Source: Luteimonas sp. 9C
GTDB lineage: Bacteria > Pseudomonadota > Gammaproteobacteria > Xanthomonadales > Xanthomonadaceae
Length of the DNA: 64,000 nucleotides
Direction of reading: 5' to 3'
NCBI RefSeq assembly: GCF_902506295.1
Contig: NZ_LR733312.1
Coordinates: 1,341,670 to 1,405,669, forward strand
Shown: piece by piece, positions 18,315-27,488 of the stretch
How the letters are laid out: each line of letters begins with the position of its first letter
How positions within the stretch are numbered: position 1 is the first letter of the stretch
Notes under the pieces: generated by a model
Seen by the model: only the letters and a program-made list of their open reading frames with translations
The model's database searches: none
What the model was told of the DNA's origin: nothing
Made by a program: the position numbers and the translations under genes

Positions 18315-19436
18315 TCAGGCGTCCGGTTCGGCCTGCAGTGGCGCGGGCACCGTCGGCAGCGTCGCGTCCGCCGCAGGTGCGCAGGCGGAACACACCCGCT
18401 CCACGGTATAGCCCTTCGCGGCCAGCTTCTCGACCACGCCGTCGGGTCCGACGAGATGCAATGCACCGACCACGACGAGGATATCGCCGGGCTGCTGCAG
18501 CATCTGCTCGAGCTTCGGCAGCCAGGCATCGTTGCGCTCGGTGTTGATGCGCGCATACAGCGCGGGAAAACGCGCCTGCATGTCGACACCCATTTCCTGC
18601 CACAGCGCGTCCGCGTCGCCGGCGCGCCAGGTGTCGTGCAGCGCCTGGATCGATTCGGGACCCGCACCTGCCTGCTCGAGTGCTTCCTGCAGCATCTGCG
18701 TCTGTTCCAGGCGGCCCATGCCGTCGAGCAGATCGATCTGTTGCTGGGACGACTCGAGGCCCGCGGTCGGCGTGCCGGCGGCCTGGGCCTGGCGCGCCAG
18801 CTGCGCGTCCATGCCCAGCTTCGCCTCCAGGCCGAAGCGACCGAGTTCGGTGGTCGTCACCAGCAGCGAGACGAACCACGGCTCGAACAGCTGCAGGCTG
18901 GATGCACCGCCCGCGGCCTGCAACGACGCGGCATTCGCATCCGACCAGGCACGCAGCCGCGTCGCGGTCTGCGCGGGCAACTCGTCGTCGAGCGTGCTGC
19001 CGTCGTTGCGCAAACCGGCCTGCATCATCTGCAAACCCAGCGTCGGCGAATGCAGCTCTTCGGGCGCGAGCTCGAAGACGACTTCGCCGGCGCCGGAGAC
19101 CACCCGCGCAACGTCCTCCGACAACGGATAGTCCGCCGGCGTCAGGAAATGGAAGGAGCCGAGCAGATACAGCGCGCCCTGCTCGCCGCTGATCCGCCAC
19201 AGCAGCGGCACCGGCGCCGGCGGCAAAGCGCCGTAGCCGATCGCAGGCGGGGTCTGCAGGCCATCGGCCGGCACGACCACCGGGGAAAGCAGCGTCGCAG
19301 GCGCCTCCAGCGGTGGCAGCTCGGCCTGGCTCGCGCCGCCTGCGAACAGGCAGATCAGCAGTGCACAGGCACGGAGAACACGGAACGGCGCGGGTCGACG
19401 CATCGGAAGGCGGTCCTGTTCGGAATCTGGGGTCAT
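18315..19436 (-). CDS. TraB/GumN family protein
   Basis: A 373-aa exported protein of the TraB/GumN family, some of whose members are metalloprotease-like. The motifs LYLLGSFHFLT (GxxH type, about residue 88) and VVVGALHLVGPDGV (about 330) are the conserved pair. A signal peptide ends near GGASQA. I chose the ATG at 19434-19436 because it overlaps the upstream DUF1684 stop (ATGA); an internal ATG at 19403 would give a more ordinary signal peptide (MRRPAPFRVLRACALL). The precise function is unknown. It is the last gene of the mutL-DUF1684 series. Confidence 0.83.
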   Translation of the reverse strand: MTPDSEQDRLPMRRPAPFRVLRACALLICLFAGGASQAELPPLEAPATLLSPVVVPADGLQTPPAIGYGALPPAPVPLLWRISGEQGALYLLGSFHFLTPADYPLSEDVARVVSGAGEVVFELAPEELHSPTLGLQMMQAGLRNDGSTLDDELPAQTATRLRAWSDANAASLQAAGGASSLQLFEPWFVSLLVTTTELGRFGLEAKLGMDAQLARQAQAAGTPTAGLESSQQQIDLLDGMGRLEQTQMLQEALEQAGAGPESIQALHDTWRAGDADALWQEMGVDMQARFPALYARINTERNDAWLPKLEQMLQQPGDILVVVGALHLVGPDGVVEKLAAKGYTVERVCSACAPAADATLPTVPAPLQAEPDA

Positions 19437-20380
19437 ACGGTGGTGGCCGGGATGTAGGTCTTCTCGCCCGCGGGTATCGCGAGATCGAGCCGGTTGCCGT
19501 CCGGCGGCAGCGGACAGGTCGCGAACGCGGTGAAGGCGCAGGGCGGGTTGTAGGCGCGGTTGAAGTCGAGCTGCAGGCGGCCATCCGCGCCCGGCGCGGG
19601 TGCATCGAGATAGCGGCCGGCGCTGTAGCTGCCATGACCGCTGGTGCGATCGGCGAAGATCAGGAACAGGGCGCCGTCGCCCCCGTCCAGCGCCTGCAGC
19701 CTGTAGCCCACGCCGTCGCGCTCGAATGCGACCGTGCCCGGCGTCGCCGTGTCCTCGACCATCCCCAGAATGTTCGCGATCGGCAGCGTCGCACCGGCCG
19801 CAGACGGCACGAACCGCGCCTCCACCCGCCAGTTGCGTGCGGTGGGCCAGTACTCGATGCCGGTGAAGCGCCGGCGCGTGGGCGCCTCTTCGTGGCGCGC
19901 GCGCACGAACGTCGTGCCGCCGCGCTCGATGAGCGTCAGCGAGCCCTTGCCCGCATCGAAGCCGAGCACGCTCGGCGCTGCATCCGCATCGGTCTGCAGC
20001 GACACCCGGCCGCGCACCGGCGCGCCGTCGAGCGTCACCGCGACGCCGCGTTCGGGCGTGAACGCATGGGTCCCCGCATCCGACTGCAGCAGGCCGAGCG
20101 CCTCGGGCCCCATCGTCAGGCGGATGCCGGCCGTCTTGCCGCTGCCGATGAAATGCGATTTCAGTTCGATGCGATGCAGGCCGATCAGGCTCAGCCAGCC
20201 ATCGGGCGCAACGAGTTCGGTGCGGCGGGCGTCCTGCCAGACGCGGGTCTGCGCCGAGAACATCACGTCGAGCCGCGCGGCGTCGGCGCGCGCGGCCGGA
20301 TCTTCGGCATCGGTCGTCTCGCCGCAGGCGGCGAGCAATGCCGCCAGCAGAATCGTGCAGCCGTGGCGCCATCGCAGCAT
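19433..20380 (-). CDS. DUF1684 lipoprotein
   Basis: A 315-aa predicted lipoprotein with a short basic start (MLRWRHG) and lipobox LLAACGE. The mature part matches the DUF1684 pattern: WLSLIGLHRIELKSH, a substrate-pocket-like IGSGKTAGIRLTMGPEALG, RRFTGIEYWPTARNWRVEA and the C-terminal FNRAYNPPCAFTAFATCPLP. The function of the family is not established. Its start lies one base after the mutL stop, so it is almost certainly translated from the same mRNA. Confidence 0.87.
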   Translation of the reverse strand: MLRWRHGCTILLAALLAACGETTDAEDPAARADAARLDVMFSAQTRVWQDARRTELVAPDGWLSLIGLHRIELKSHFIGSGKTAGIRLTMGPEALGLLQSDAGTHAFTPERGVAVTLDGAPVRGRVSLQTDADAAPSVLGFDAGKGSLTLIERGGTTFVRARHEEAPTRRRFTGIEYWPTARNWRVEARFVPSAAGATLPIANILGMVEDTATPGTVAFERDGVGYRLQALDGGDGALFLIFADRTSGHGSYSAGRYLDAPAPGADGRLQLDFNRAYNPPCAFTAFATCPLPPDGNRLDLAIPAGEKTYIPATTV

Positions 20381-20381
20381 G

Positions 20382-22214
20382 TCAGCGTCCTCGCAGGAAC
20401 CAGCGGTCGATCTCGGCGAGCGGAAAATGCGCCCACGTCGGACGGCCATGATTGCATTGCCCGGAGCGTTCGGTGGCTTCCATCTGCCGCAACAAGGCGT
20501 TCATTTCAGGCACCGTCAGACGCCGGTTCGCGCGCACCGCGCCGTGGCAGGCCATCGTCGACAGCAGTTCGTCGCGGGCCGAGCGCACGCGCAGGCTCTC
20601 GCCGTGCTCGCGCAGGTCGGTCAGCACGTCACGCAGCAGCGCTTCGGTGTCGCTCTGCGCGAGCAAAGCCGGCACGCCACGCAGCAACAGCGACTGGATG
20701 CCGGCGCGCGAGACCTCGAAACCCAAGTCGGCAAGCGTCGCTGCTTCGGCTTCGGCGACATCGGCTTCGCGCTCCGACACGGCAACCGTCTGCGGTACCA
20801 GCAGCGGTTGCGTGCGCACGCCTTCGCCGTCGTGTGCGGTCTTGAGCTTTTCGTAGCCGATACGTTCGTGCGCGGCGTGCATGTCGACGACGATCATGCC
20901 GTCAGCGGCCTGGCTCAGGATGTAGATGCCGTGCAGCTGCGCCACCGCGTAGCCGAGCGGCGGGACCAGTGTGCCGGCGTCGTCGACCGCGGCATCGGGG
21001 GCCATCGGCGACGGCGTCCAGGTGTCGGCACCCGATGCGATCTGCGCAGGCGTCGGTCCATACAGCCCGGCGTAGGCCGCGCGCGTTTCGTCGACGCGCA
21101 ACGCGAGATTCGGTTGCGGCATCGGCCGCGACCAATCGGGCATCGACGCAGTGCCGGATGCAGGCATGGCGGCAAATGCGGTCATCGCCGCATCCGCAGG
21201 CGCGTGATTCATCTGGCCTGCGCGCGTGTCGGCCAAGGCTTCGTGCAGCGTGCGATAGACGAAGTCGTGGATCAGTCGCGCATCGCGGAAGCGCACTTCG
21301 TGCTTCGCGGGATGCACGTTGACGTCGACGCGCGTCGGATCGAGTTCGAGAAACAGCACATAGGCCGGCTGACGACCGTGGTACATCACGTCCGCGAATG
21401 CCTGCTTCACCGCGTGCGCCACGCTGCGATCGCGGATTGCGCGGCCGTTGACGTAGAGGTACTGCTGATCCGCACTCGCGCGCGAGTACGCCGGCTTGGC
21501 GATCCAGCCGTGCAGGCGCAGACCTGCGGCGCTGTGATCGATGCGCAATGCGTTGTCGGCGAACTCCCGGCCGACGGTTTCGACCAGGCGCGCGCCCGAG
21601 AACAGATCCTCGTCGCCCTTGTACCGACGCGACGCCTTGCCGTTGTGGCTGATGCGTAGTTCGACATCGGGCCGCACCAACGCAAGCGCACGCAGCCATT
21701 CCTCGATGTGGCCGAGCTCCGTGCGTTCGGCACGCAGGAACTTGCGGCGCGCGGGCACGTTGTAGAACAGATCGCGCACTTCGACCGTCGTGCCGCGCGG
21801 ATGCGGCCGCGGCGTGACGTCGCCGACGCGGCCGCCTTCGACTTCCAGCGCCGAACCATGGGTCTCGTCCTCGCGGCGCGAGATCAGCGAGAAGCGGCTC
21901 ACCGACGCGATCGACGGCAGCGCTTCACCGCGGAATCCGAGCGTGGCGACGGCTTCCAGATCATCGAGCGAACCGATCTTGCTGGTCGCGTGTCGCTGCA
22001 CGGCCAGCGGCAGTTCCTCGGGCGGAATGCCGCCGCCATCGTCGCGGATGCGGATCAGACGGACGCCGCCTTCCTCAAGGTCGATGTCGACGCGCAGCGC
22101 GCCGGCATCGAGCGCGTTCTCGACCAGTTCCTTGACCACGGACGCAGGACGTTCGACCACTTCGCCGGCGGCGATCTGGTTGACGAGGATGTCGGGGAGC
22201 TGGCGGATCGGCAC
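20382..22214 (-). CDS. mutL: DNA mismatch repair protein MutL
   Basis: MutL links MutS mismatch recognition to strand incision. The 610-aa protein has the GHKL ATPase domain ([31 protein letters not shown]) and a C-terminal dimerisation domain. The latter carries [12 protein letters not shown] (residues 444-455), which fits the endonuclease motif D-x-H-A-x2-E-x4-E, plus ACHGAVR and CNHGRP-type zinc-site segments. This suggests a nicking MutL of the Pseudomonas and Gram-positive type, not the E. coli type that depends on MutH. The start is the GTG at 22212-22214, giving the conserved [19 protein letters not shown]. amiC lies 77 bp upstream. Confidence 0.97.
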   Translation of the reverse strand: MPIRQLPDILVNQIAAGEVVERPASVVKELVENALDAGALRVDIDLEEGGVRLIRIRDDGGGIPPEELPLAVQRHATSKIGSLDDLEAVATLGFRGEALPSIASVSRFSLISRREDETHGSALEVEGGRVGDVTPRPHPRGTTVEVRDLFYNVPARRKFLRAERTELGHIEEWLRALALVRPDVELRISHNGKASRRYKGDEDLFSGARLVETVGREFADNALRIDHSAAGLRLHGWIAKPAYSRASADQQYLYVNGRAIRDRSVAHAVKQAFADVMYHGRQPAYVLFLELDPTRVDVNVHPAKHEVRFRDARLIHDFVYRTLHEALADTRAGQMNHAPADAAMTAFAAMPASGTASMPDWSRPMPQPNLALRVDETRAAYAGLYGPTPAQIASGADTWTPSPMAPDAAVDDAGTLVPPLGYAVAQLHGIYILSQAADGMIVVDMHAAHERIGYEKLKTAHDGEGVRTQPLLVPQTVAVSEREADVAEAEAATLADLGFEVSRAGIQSLLLRGVPALLAQSDTEALLRDVLTDLREHGESLRVRSARDELLSTMACHGAVRANRRLTVPEMNALLRQMEATERSGQCNHGRPTWAHFPLAEIDRWFLRGR

Positions 22215-22291
22215 GTGGGCATCGGCGACGCAGGCGCGTCGCGGCAGGAATCAACGTGGATGATACCGGCTCGGGCGCTGCGCCCGGGGAT

Positions 22292-23743
22292 TCAGGGGCT
22301 GCCGCCGGCCGCGCCCGCGTCGGCTGCCGCGGCACGCGCGGCATACAGCGTGCCCGGTGGCGGCTGGGCGATGAAGTAGGTGTTGATGCCGTTGAGCACG
22401 GCCGTGGCGAGGCGGCGCTGGTGCGCGGGGTCGAGCAGGCGCTGCTCTTCCTCGGCATTGGAGATGAAGCCGGTTTCGACCAGCATCGCCGGCATGTCCG
22501 CGTTGCGCAGCACCGAGAAGTTGGCGTACTCCACGTTGGCCTTGTGCGTCTTGCCGACATTGCGCAGGCCCGACAGCACGTGCGTCGCGGCATCCTGGGA
22601 CGCGCGCATGTGGCCGCTCTGCGCCATCTCCAGCAGCACGTTCGACAGCGTGTCCTGCGACAGCGAGACGCCGCCGACGAGATCGGCGCTGTTCTCGCGG
22701 TCGGCCAGCCAGCGTGCCTGCTGCGACGAGGCGCCGCGCGTGGACAGGGTGTAGACCGACGAGCCGTAGGCCGCGCGGTTGTGCGCGGCGTCGGCATGGA
22801 TCGACACGAACATGTCCGCCTTGGCCCGACGGGCGCGCAGCGCGCGCTGGGGCAGTTCGATGTAGCTGTCGTTCTCGCGCACCAGATGCGCGCGCATGCC
22901 GGGGGTCGCGTTGATCTGACGCGCGAGTTCGCGCGAGATCGCCAGCACCACGTTCTTTTCGTGCGAACCGGACGGCCCGATGGCGCCGGGATCACGACCA
23001 CCATGGCCGGGGTCGATCGCGATCACCAGCGGCCGCATGCCCGGCCCGACCGCGGCCGGCATCGGCACCTGCGCAGCCGGCGCGATCTCTCGCTGTACGA
23101 CGGGCTGCGGCGTGGGAATGGGCGCGGGGGGCAACGGCGTGGCGGGCGCCTGGGCGGCGACGGCCTGGGGCGCCGGCGTGGAGGGCGCGGGTCCCTGTTG
23201 CGGACCCATGCTCGAGATCAGCCGCGAGGTCGCGTCGTTCGAGGCCACCGCCGGATCGGCAGCCGGCGCGGGGGCCGGCGCATCGCCGGCGCCGGACGGT
23301 GACGCGGTTGCCGCGGCGATGCGCGCGATCGGATCGCCAGCACCATCGCCGGGCCATTCGATGACGAGCGTCGGCCCGTCCGGGCTGTCTTCGATCCGCG
23401 GCGGCATCGCCTTCACTGACGACGACAGGTCGAACACGATGCGGGTGGTCCCGGCGACCGGCTGGCCGCTGCGGACGGATCGGATGGTCCCGGCACCGGC
23501 AGGCATCGCCGTGGTGCGCAGGCGGATGCCGGGCAGGTCGACGACCAGACGGTCGGGATTGGCCAGGGAGATCACCGAATACTCGGCGCGGGCATCGAGC
23601 CGGAGCTCGGCGCGGGTGCCCGTGGCCCCGGTGCGCACATCAACGCCGCGCAGCTCGGCGCCGTAGGCGATGTTCCAGCACAGCGCGGCGATCAGGGCGA
23701 CCGCCAACGCGAGCTGAGACAGATTGATCCCCCGGATGCGCAT
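22292..23743 (-). CDS. amiC: N-acetylmuramoyl-L-alanine amidase with AMIN domain
   Basis: A 483-aa periplasmic amidase that splits peptide stems from peptidoglycan during daughter-cell separation. It has a hydrophobic export signal (about 8-28), an AMIN targeting domain (about 30-130), a long Pro/Ala linker (about 135-235) and an Amidase_3 catalytic domain. The zinc ligands are visible as H247 (IDPGHGG), E262 (SHEKNV) and H316 (SIHAD), with E423 in LVETGFISN. The position between tsaE and mutL corresponds to E. coli amiB, but the AMIN domain makes it AmiC-like in architecture. Confidence 0.95.
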   Translation of the reverse strand: MRIRGINLSQLALAVALIAALCWNIAYGAELRGVDVRTGATGTRAELRLDARAEYSVISLANPDRLVVDLPGIRLRTTAMPAGAGTIRSVRSGQPVAGTTRIVFDLSSSVKAMPPRIEDSPDGPTLVIEWPGDGAGDPIARIAAATASPSGAGDAPAPAPAADPAVASNDATSRLISSMGPQQGPAPSTPAPQAVAAQAPATPLPPAPIPTPQPVVQREIAPAAQVPMPAAVGPGMRPLVIAIDPGHGGRDPGAIGPSGSHEKNVVLAISRELARQINATPGMRAHLVRENDSYIELPQRALRARRAKADMFVSIHADAAHNRAAYGSSVYTLSTRGASSQQARWLADRENSADLVGGVSLSQDTLSNVLLEMAQSGHMRASQDAATHVLSGLRNVGKTHKANVEYANFSVLRNADMPAMLVETGFISNAEEEQRLLDPAHQRRLATAVLNGINTYFIAQPPPGTLYAARAAAADAGAAGGSP

Positions 23744-23818
23744 GGCGGCTAGTCAATCACCGCACCTGGAACATTGCAAGCCGTTTTCCCTTTCAAATCC
23801 GTGGCCTGCAGATCGTTC

Positions 23819-24304
23819 CTATGGTTTCGGTTCAGAAAGCGCAGACAAACGTGGATCGTCGGACACGGCGGCCAGCCACCCGGCGCCGAGCGGTCCGCCG
23901 GGCACGAGCTCGACCGCGCGCCCCGCGCCCTCGATCGCCAGCTGGATCACCAGATCCGGCGCCTGCAAGGCCGCCGCCCCGCGTTCCGGCCACTCCACCA
24001 GCCACAGCGCGGCATCGATGTCGTCGAGTCCGAGGAAGTCGAATTCGCCGGCGTCACCGATCCGGTAGAGGTCCAGATGCAGCGCCTCGCCGCCCTCGAC
24101 GGGATACCGCTCCACGAGCGTATAGGTGGGGCTGCGGACCGTGCCGGTCACGCCCAGCGCACGCAGCCAGGCGCGCGCCAGCGTGGATTTGCCGGCGCCC
24201 AGATCGCCCTGCAGATGGACGACGGCGCCGCGCGGCTGGTTCGCTGCCAGAGCCTCGGCAAGCCGCTGCGTCGCGGCGTCGTCGGGCAGGTGACGGTGGA
24301 TCAT
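23819..24304 (-). CDS. tsaE: tRNA threonylcarbamoyladenosine biosynthesis ATPase TsaE
   Basis: TsaE is the small ATPase that works with TsaB and TsaD in making t6A37 of tRNA. The 161-aa protein has Walker A GDLGAGKST (33-41), the SPTYTLVERY switch segment, HLDLYRIGD and WLVEWPERG. Its ATG overlaps the stop of nnr (ATGA), which indicates translational coupling. The next gene, amiC, follows after 75 bp. Confidence 0.96.
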   Translation of the reverse strand: MIHRHLPDDAATQRLAEALAANQPRGAVVHLQGDLGAGKSTLARAWLRALGVTGTVRSPTYTLVERYPVEGGEALHLDLYRIGDAGEFDFLGLDDIDAALWLVEWPERGAAALQAPDLVIQLAIEGAGRAVELVPGGPLGAGWLAAVSDDPRLSALSEPKP

Positions 24305-25836
24305 GCATGGACCTCCGGATTCGCGCAGGCGCGCAGCGCGTCGATCAGATCAACCGGCAGCAGGCCGCGTTCGCCGGCCGTGCGCGCGGCGGTGTCCCCG
24401 GCCACCGCGTGCAGCAGCGCGCCGCAGGCGGCCGCGTGCTCGGCGTCGAGCCCCTGCGCGCGCAGGGCGGCGATCACGCCGGTCAGCACATCACCCATGC
24501 CGCCGGTCGCCATGCCCGGATTGCCGGCGGCGATCAGCCAGGGCAATCCGCCGGGCGCGCAGACCAGGGTGCCGGCGCCCTTGAGTACGACAACGGCGTT
24601 CCAGCGCGTGGCCAGTGCGCGCACGGCGTCGGGGCGATCCCGCTGGACGGCAGCGGTCTCGACCCCGAGCAGGCGCGCGGCTTCGCCCGGATGTGGGGTG
24701 AGCACGGCACCCGGCGGGAGGGCGCGCGGACGCGCAGCCAGGAGATTGAGCGCATCGGCATCGAGCACCAGCGGCGTCCCGGCCGCGCTGGCCGCGTCGA
24801 GCGTTTCGTCGAACAGGGCGTGGCCCCAGCTGCCCTGCCCGAGGCCGGGACCCAGCGCGATGACATCGGCGGCCTCAAGGGCGCCGGCCAGCGCGTAGAC
24901 GTTGTCGGTACGGCGGACCATCGCCTCGGGCCAACGCGCGAGCAGCGGCGAGACGTGTACACCCTGGGTCGCGACTTCAACCAGTCCCGCGCCTGCGCGC
25001 AATGCGGCGCCGGCCGCGAGCAGCACCGCGCCGCCGGTGCCGTGGTCGCCACCGATGCACAGCACGCGTCCATGGCTGCCCTTGTGCGCATTGCGCGGAC
25101 GCGGCCGCAGCCAGTGCGCGAGGTCACGCGCGCAGAGCCGACGCGCCTGCGGCTGCGCATCCGCCAGACAGTGCGCGTCGACCCCAAGCGCGTCCAGCGA
25201 CAGGGTGCCGGCATGGTCCGGCCCGTTACCGGTCTGCAGCCCCAGTTGCGGCGCCAGGAACTGCAGCGTGCGGGTCGCGCGGACCGCAGCGCCGGGCGCG
25301 CTGCCGCGATCGCCCGACAGGCCGCTGGGCGTATCCAATGCGAGCACCGGCACGCCCGTGCTGTTGATGGCGTCGATCAGACCCGTGGTCGCGGCGTCCG
25401 GCGCACGCGACAGCCCGATGCCGAATACCGCATCGACCACGACATCGGCAGCCGGCAAGGCGCCTTCGAAGCGGAGAATCCGGCCGCCCGCGGCCTCGAA
25501 GTCGGCGGCCATCGCCTGCGCGGTTGCGGTGCGCGGCACTTGCGCGTCGAGCCGGACGACAGTGGCCTCGCGTCCTGACGCATGCGCCTGCGCCGCCAGC
25601 ACGTACCCGTCGCCGCCGTTGTTGCCCGGCCCGCACACCACGACGATGCGCCGCGCCTGCGGCCAGTGCGCCAGCAGCGTGCGCCAGCCCGCCTGCCCGG
25701 CTCGCTGCATCAGCGTGGTGGCGTCGCTTTCGTGCGCGAGCGCCGCGACCTCGATCGCGCGCAGCGCGGCCGCGTCGTACATCGGGGTACCCGGCAGCGA
25801 AGCGCCGGGCGCAGGCGTGGCACAGGGAGCACTCAT
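24301..25836 (-). CDS. nnr: bifunctional NAD(P)H-hydrate epimerase / ADP-dependent NAD(P)H-hydrate dehydratase
   Basis: This 511-aa repair enzyme converts damaged hydrated NAD(P)H back to NAD(P)H. The N-terminal YjeF epimerase domain (about 20-220) has GPGNNGGDGYVLA and the DAVFGIGLSR segment. The C-terminal kinase-like dehydratase domain (about 230-505) has HKGSHGRVLCIGG, LTPHPGEAARLL and GNPGMATGGMGDVLTG. The ATG at 25834-25836 gives MSAPCATPAPG before the domain; an internal ATG at residue 19 (MYDAAALRAIE) is also possible. It is divergent from queG across only 26 bp. Confidence 0.95.
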   Translation of the reverse strand: MSAPCATPAPGASLPGTPMYDAAALRAIEVAALAHESDATTLMQRAGQAGWRTLLAHWPQARRIVVVCGPGNNGGDGYVLAAQAHASGREATVVRLDAQVPRTATAQAMAADFEAAGGRILRFEGALPAADVVVDAVFGIGLSRAPDAATTGLIDAINSTGVPVLALDTPSGLSGDRGSAPGAAVRATRTLQFLAPQLGLQTGNGPDHAGTLSLDALGVDAHCLADAQPQARRLCARDLAHWLRPRPRNAHKGSHGRVLCIGGDHGTGGAVLLAAGAALRAGAGLVEVATQGVHVSPLLARWPEAMVRRTDNVYALAGALEAADVIALGPGLGQGSWGHALFDETLDAASAAGTPLVLDADALNLLAARPRALPPGAVLTPHPGEAARLLGVETAAVQRDRPDAVRALATRWNAVVVLKGAGTLVCAPGGLPWLIAAGNPGMATGGMGDVLTGVIAALRAQGLDAEHAAACGALLHAVAGDTAARTAGERGLLPVDLIDALRACANPEVHA

Positions 25837-25847
25837 CGCGCGGATTC

Positions 25848-25853
25848 TATACT
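25848..25853 (+). promoter_or_regulatory. candidate -10 element of queG
   Basis: The hexamer TATACT stands out in the 26-bp GC-rich interval between the divergent nnr and queG starts. Its 3' end is only 9 bp from the queG GTG, so a transcript from it would have almost no leader. No good -35 is visible at the right distance; the sequence there already belongs to nnr. Confidence 0.35.
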
Positions 25854-25862
25854 TCGCGCATC

Positions 25863-26945
25863 GTGAAACCTGCCGCCGACACCACGCCATCTCCCGCATC
25901 GCCCGACGCGCTCGCCGCGCGCATCAAGGCGATCGCGGGCGAGATGGGCTTCCAGCGTTGCGGCATCGCCGGCATCGATCTGCGCGAGGACGAAGCGCAC
26001 CTGCGCGACTGGCTGGCGCAGGGGCTCTACGGGACCATGGACTGGATGGCGCGCCACGGCGACCTGCGCGCGCGCCCGGATGCGCTGCTGCCCGGCACGG
26101 TGCGCGTACTGTCGGTCGGTCTCGACTACGGCCGCAACGACGACGACCGCGCTTGGGACACACTCGCCGATGGACGTCGTGCCTACGTGGCGCGGTATGC
26201 GCTGGGCCGCGATTATCACAAGCTGATGCGCAACCGGCTGCAGAAATTCGCGCATCGCATCGCCGAGGAAATCGGTCCGTTCGGCCACCGCGTCTTCGTC
26301 GACTCGGCGCCGGTGCTGGAACGCGCGCTCGCGCGCAATGCCGGCCTGGGCTGGATCGGCAAGCACACCTGTCTCATCGACAAGGACGGCGGCTCGTGGT
26401 TCTTTCTCGGCGAGATCTACGTCGACGTGCCGCTGCCGGTCGATCCGCCGGCGACCGCCCACTGCGGCACCTGCGCGCGCTGCATCGACGTGTGCCCGAC
26501 GCGCGCGATCACCGCGCCGCACCGGCTCGATGCGCGGCGCTGCATCGCGTATCTGACGATCGAACACGAAGGCGCGATCGACGTCTCGCTGCGTCCGTTG
26601 ATCGGCAACCGCATCTTCGGCTGCGACGACTGCCAGCTGGTCTGCCCCTGGAACAAGTTCGCCAAGCGCACCGACGAACCGGACTTCCGCGCGCGCAACA
26701 GCCTCGACACCGCGAGCCTGGCGGAGCTGTTTGCCTGGGACGAGGACGAGTTCCTGCAGCGCACCGAAGGCTCGCCGATCCGCCGTAGTGGCCATCGCCG
26801 CTGGCTGCGCAATCTCGCGGTCGCGCTCGGCAATGCACCGACGACGCCGGAGACCCTCGCCGCGCTGCGTGCACGCCGGCAGTCCGGCGATGCGCTGGTC
26901 GACGAACACGTGGACTGGGCGCTGGCCCGCCACGGCGCGCGCTGA
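25863..26945 (+). CDS. queG: epoxyqueuosine reductase QueG
   Basis: QueG is a cobalamin- and Fe-S-dependent enzyme that performs the last step of queuosine synthesis on tRNA. The 360-aa product has YGRDYHKLMRNRL, the AGLGWIGKHT segment and two cluster motifs, CGTCARCIDVCP and CDDCQLVCPWN, followed by the HEAT-like tail. The GTG at 25863 gives a length matching the family; no suitable ATG exists near it. No Shine-Dalgarno is visible, in line with a leaderless message. E. coli has queG next to nnr, tsaE, amiB and mutL; here it is the divergent partner of the same group. Confidence 0.95.
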   Translation: MKPAADTTPSPASPDALAARIKAIAGEMGFQRCGIAGIDLREDEAHLRDWLAQGLYGTMDWMARHGDLRARPDALLPGTVRVLSVGLDYGRNDDDRAWDTLADGRRAYVARYALGRDYHKLMRNRLQKFAHRIAEEIGPFGHRVFVDSAPVLERALARNAGLGWIGKHTCLIDKDGGSWFFLGEIYVDVPLPVDPPATAHCGTCARCIDVCPTRAITAPHRLDARRCIAYLTIEHEGAIDVSLRPLIGNRIFGCDDCQLVCPWNKFAKRTDEPDFRARNSLDTASLAELFAWDEDEFLQRTEGSPIRRSGHRRWLRNLAVALGNAPTTPETLAALRARRQSGDALVDEHVDWALARHGAR

Positions 26946-26984
26946 CGCGCTGCGCGCCGCGTCCCGCGCCGACAGGCTTCGGCG

Positions 26985-27488
26985 TCAGACGTCAGCGGCG
27001 AGCCGCGCCATCAGCATCACGTCGACGTACGCGCCGTCACGCAGCGCATAGCCACGCGCCCGCCCTTCTTCGACGAAGCCATGGCGCGCATACAGCGCGA
27101 TCGCCGCTGCATTGTCGACGTAGACCTCGAGTTCGATCCGGCGGACGCCGTGCCAGCGTTCGGCGGTGTCGACGGCCGCCGTCAACAGCGCCGTCCCGAC
27201 TCCCGCCCGACGCCGGTCATGCGATACCGCCATGCCGAGGTTGGCGACATGCCGGCGGCGCGGGTGCTGGATCACATCGAAACCGGCGCCGCCGATCACG
27301 ACGCCGGCATCTTCGGCCACCAGGTGCACGACATGGCCCGGCATGTCGGTCAGACGCCGTGTCCATGCAGAGCGGGACGGATAGGGCGGCTGCAAGGTGC
27401 CGGCATAGGCCGAAACGTCCGAAAACAGTGCATGCAGGCCGGCAGCATCGGCCGGCTCGGCATGACGGATCCGGAACGGCGCGCTCAC
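26985..27488 (-). CDS. GNAT family N-acetyltransferase
   Basis: A 167-aa acetyltransferase of the Gcn5-related fold. The acetyl-CoA binding loop reads [14 protein letters not shown] (R/Q-x2-G-x-G/A type), followed by [22 protein letters not shown] and a terminal [13 protein letters not shown] strand typical of RimI- and phosphinothricin-type members. The substrate is unknown. It begins at a GTG overlapping the pgi stop (GTGA), so it is translated from the pgi message. Confidence 0.9.
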   Translation of the reverse strand: MSAPFRIRHAEPADAAGLHALFSDVSAYAGTLQPPYPSRSAWTRRLTDMPGHVVHLVAEDAGVVIGGAGFDVIQHPRRRHVANLGMAVSHDRRRAGVGTALLTAAVDTAERWHGVRRIELEVYVDNAAAIALYARHGFVEEGRARGYALRDGAYVDVMLMARLAADV

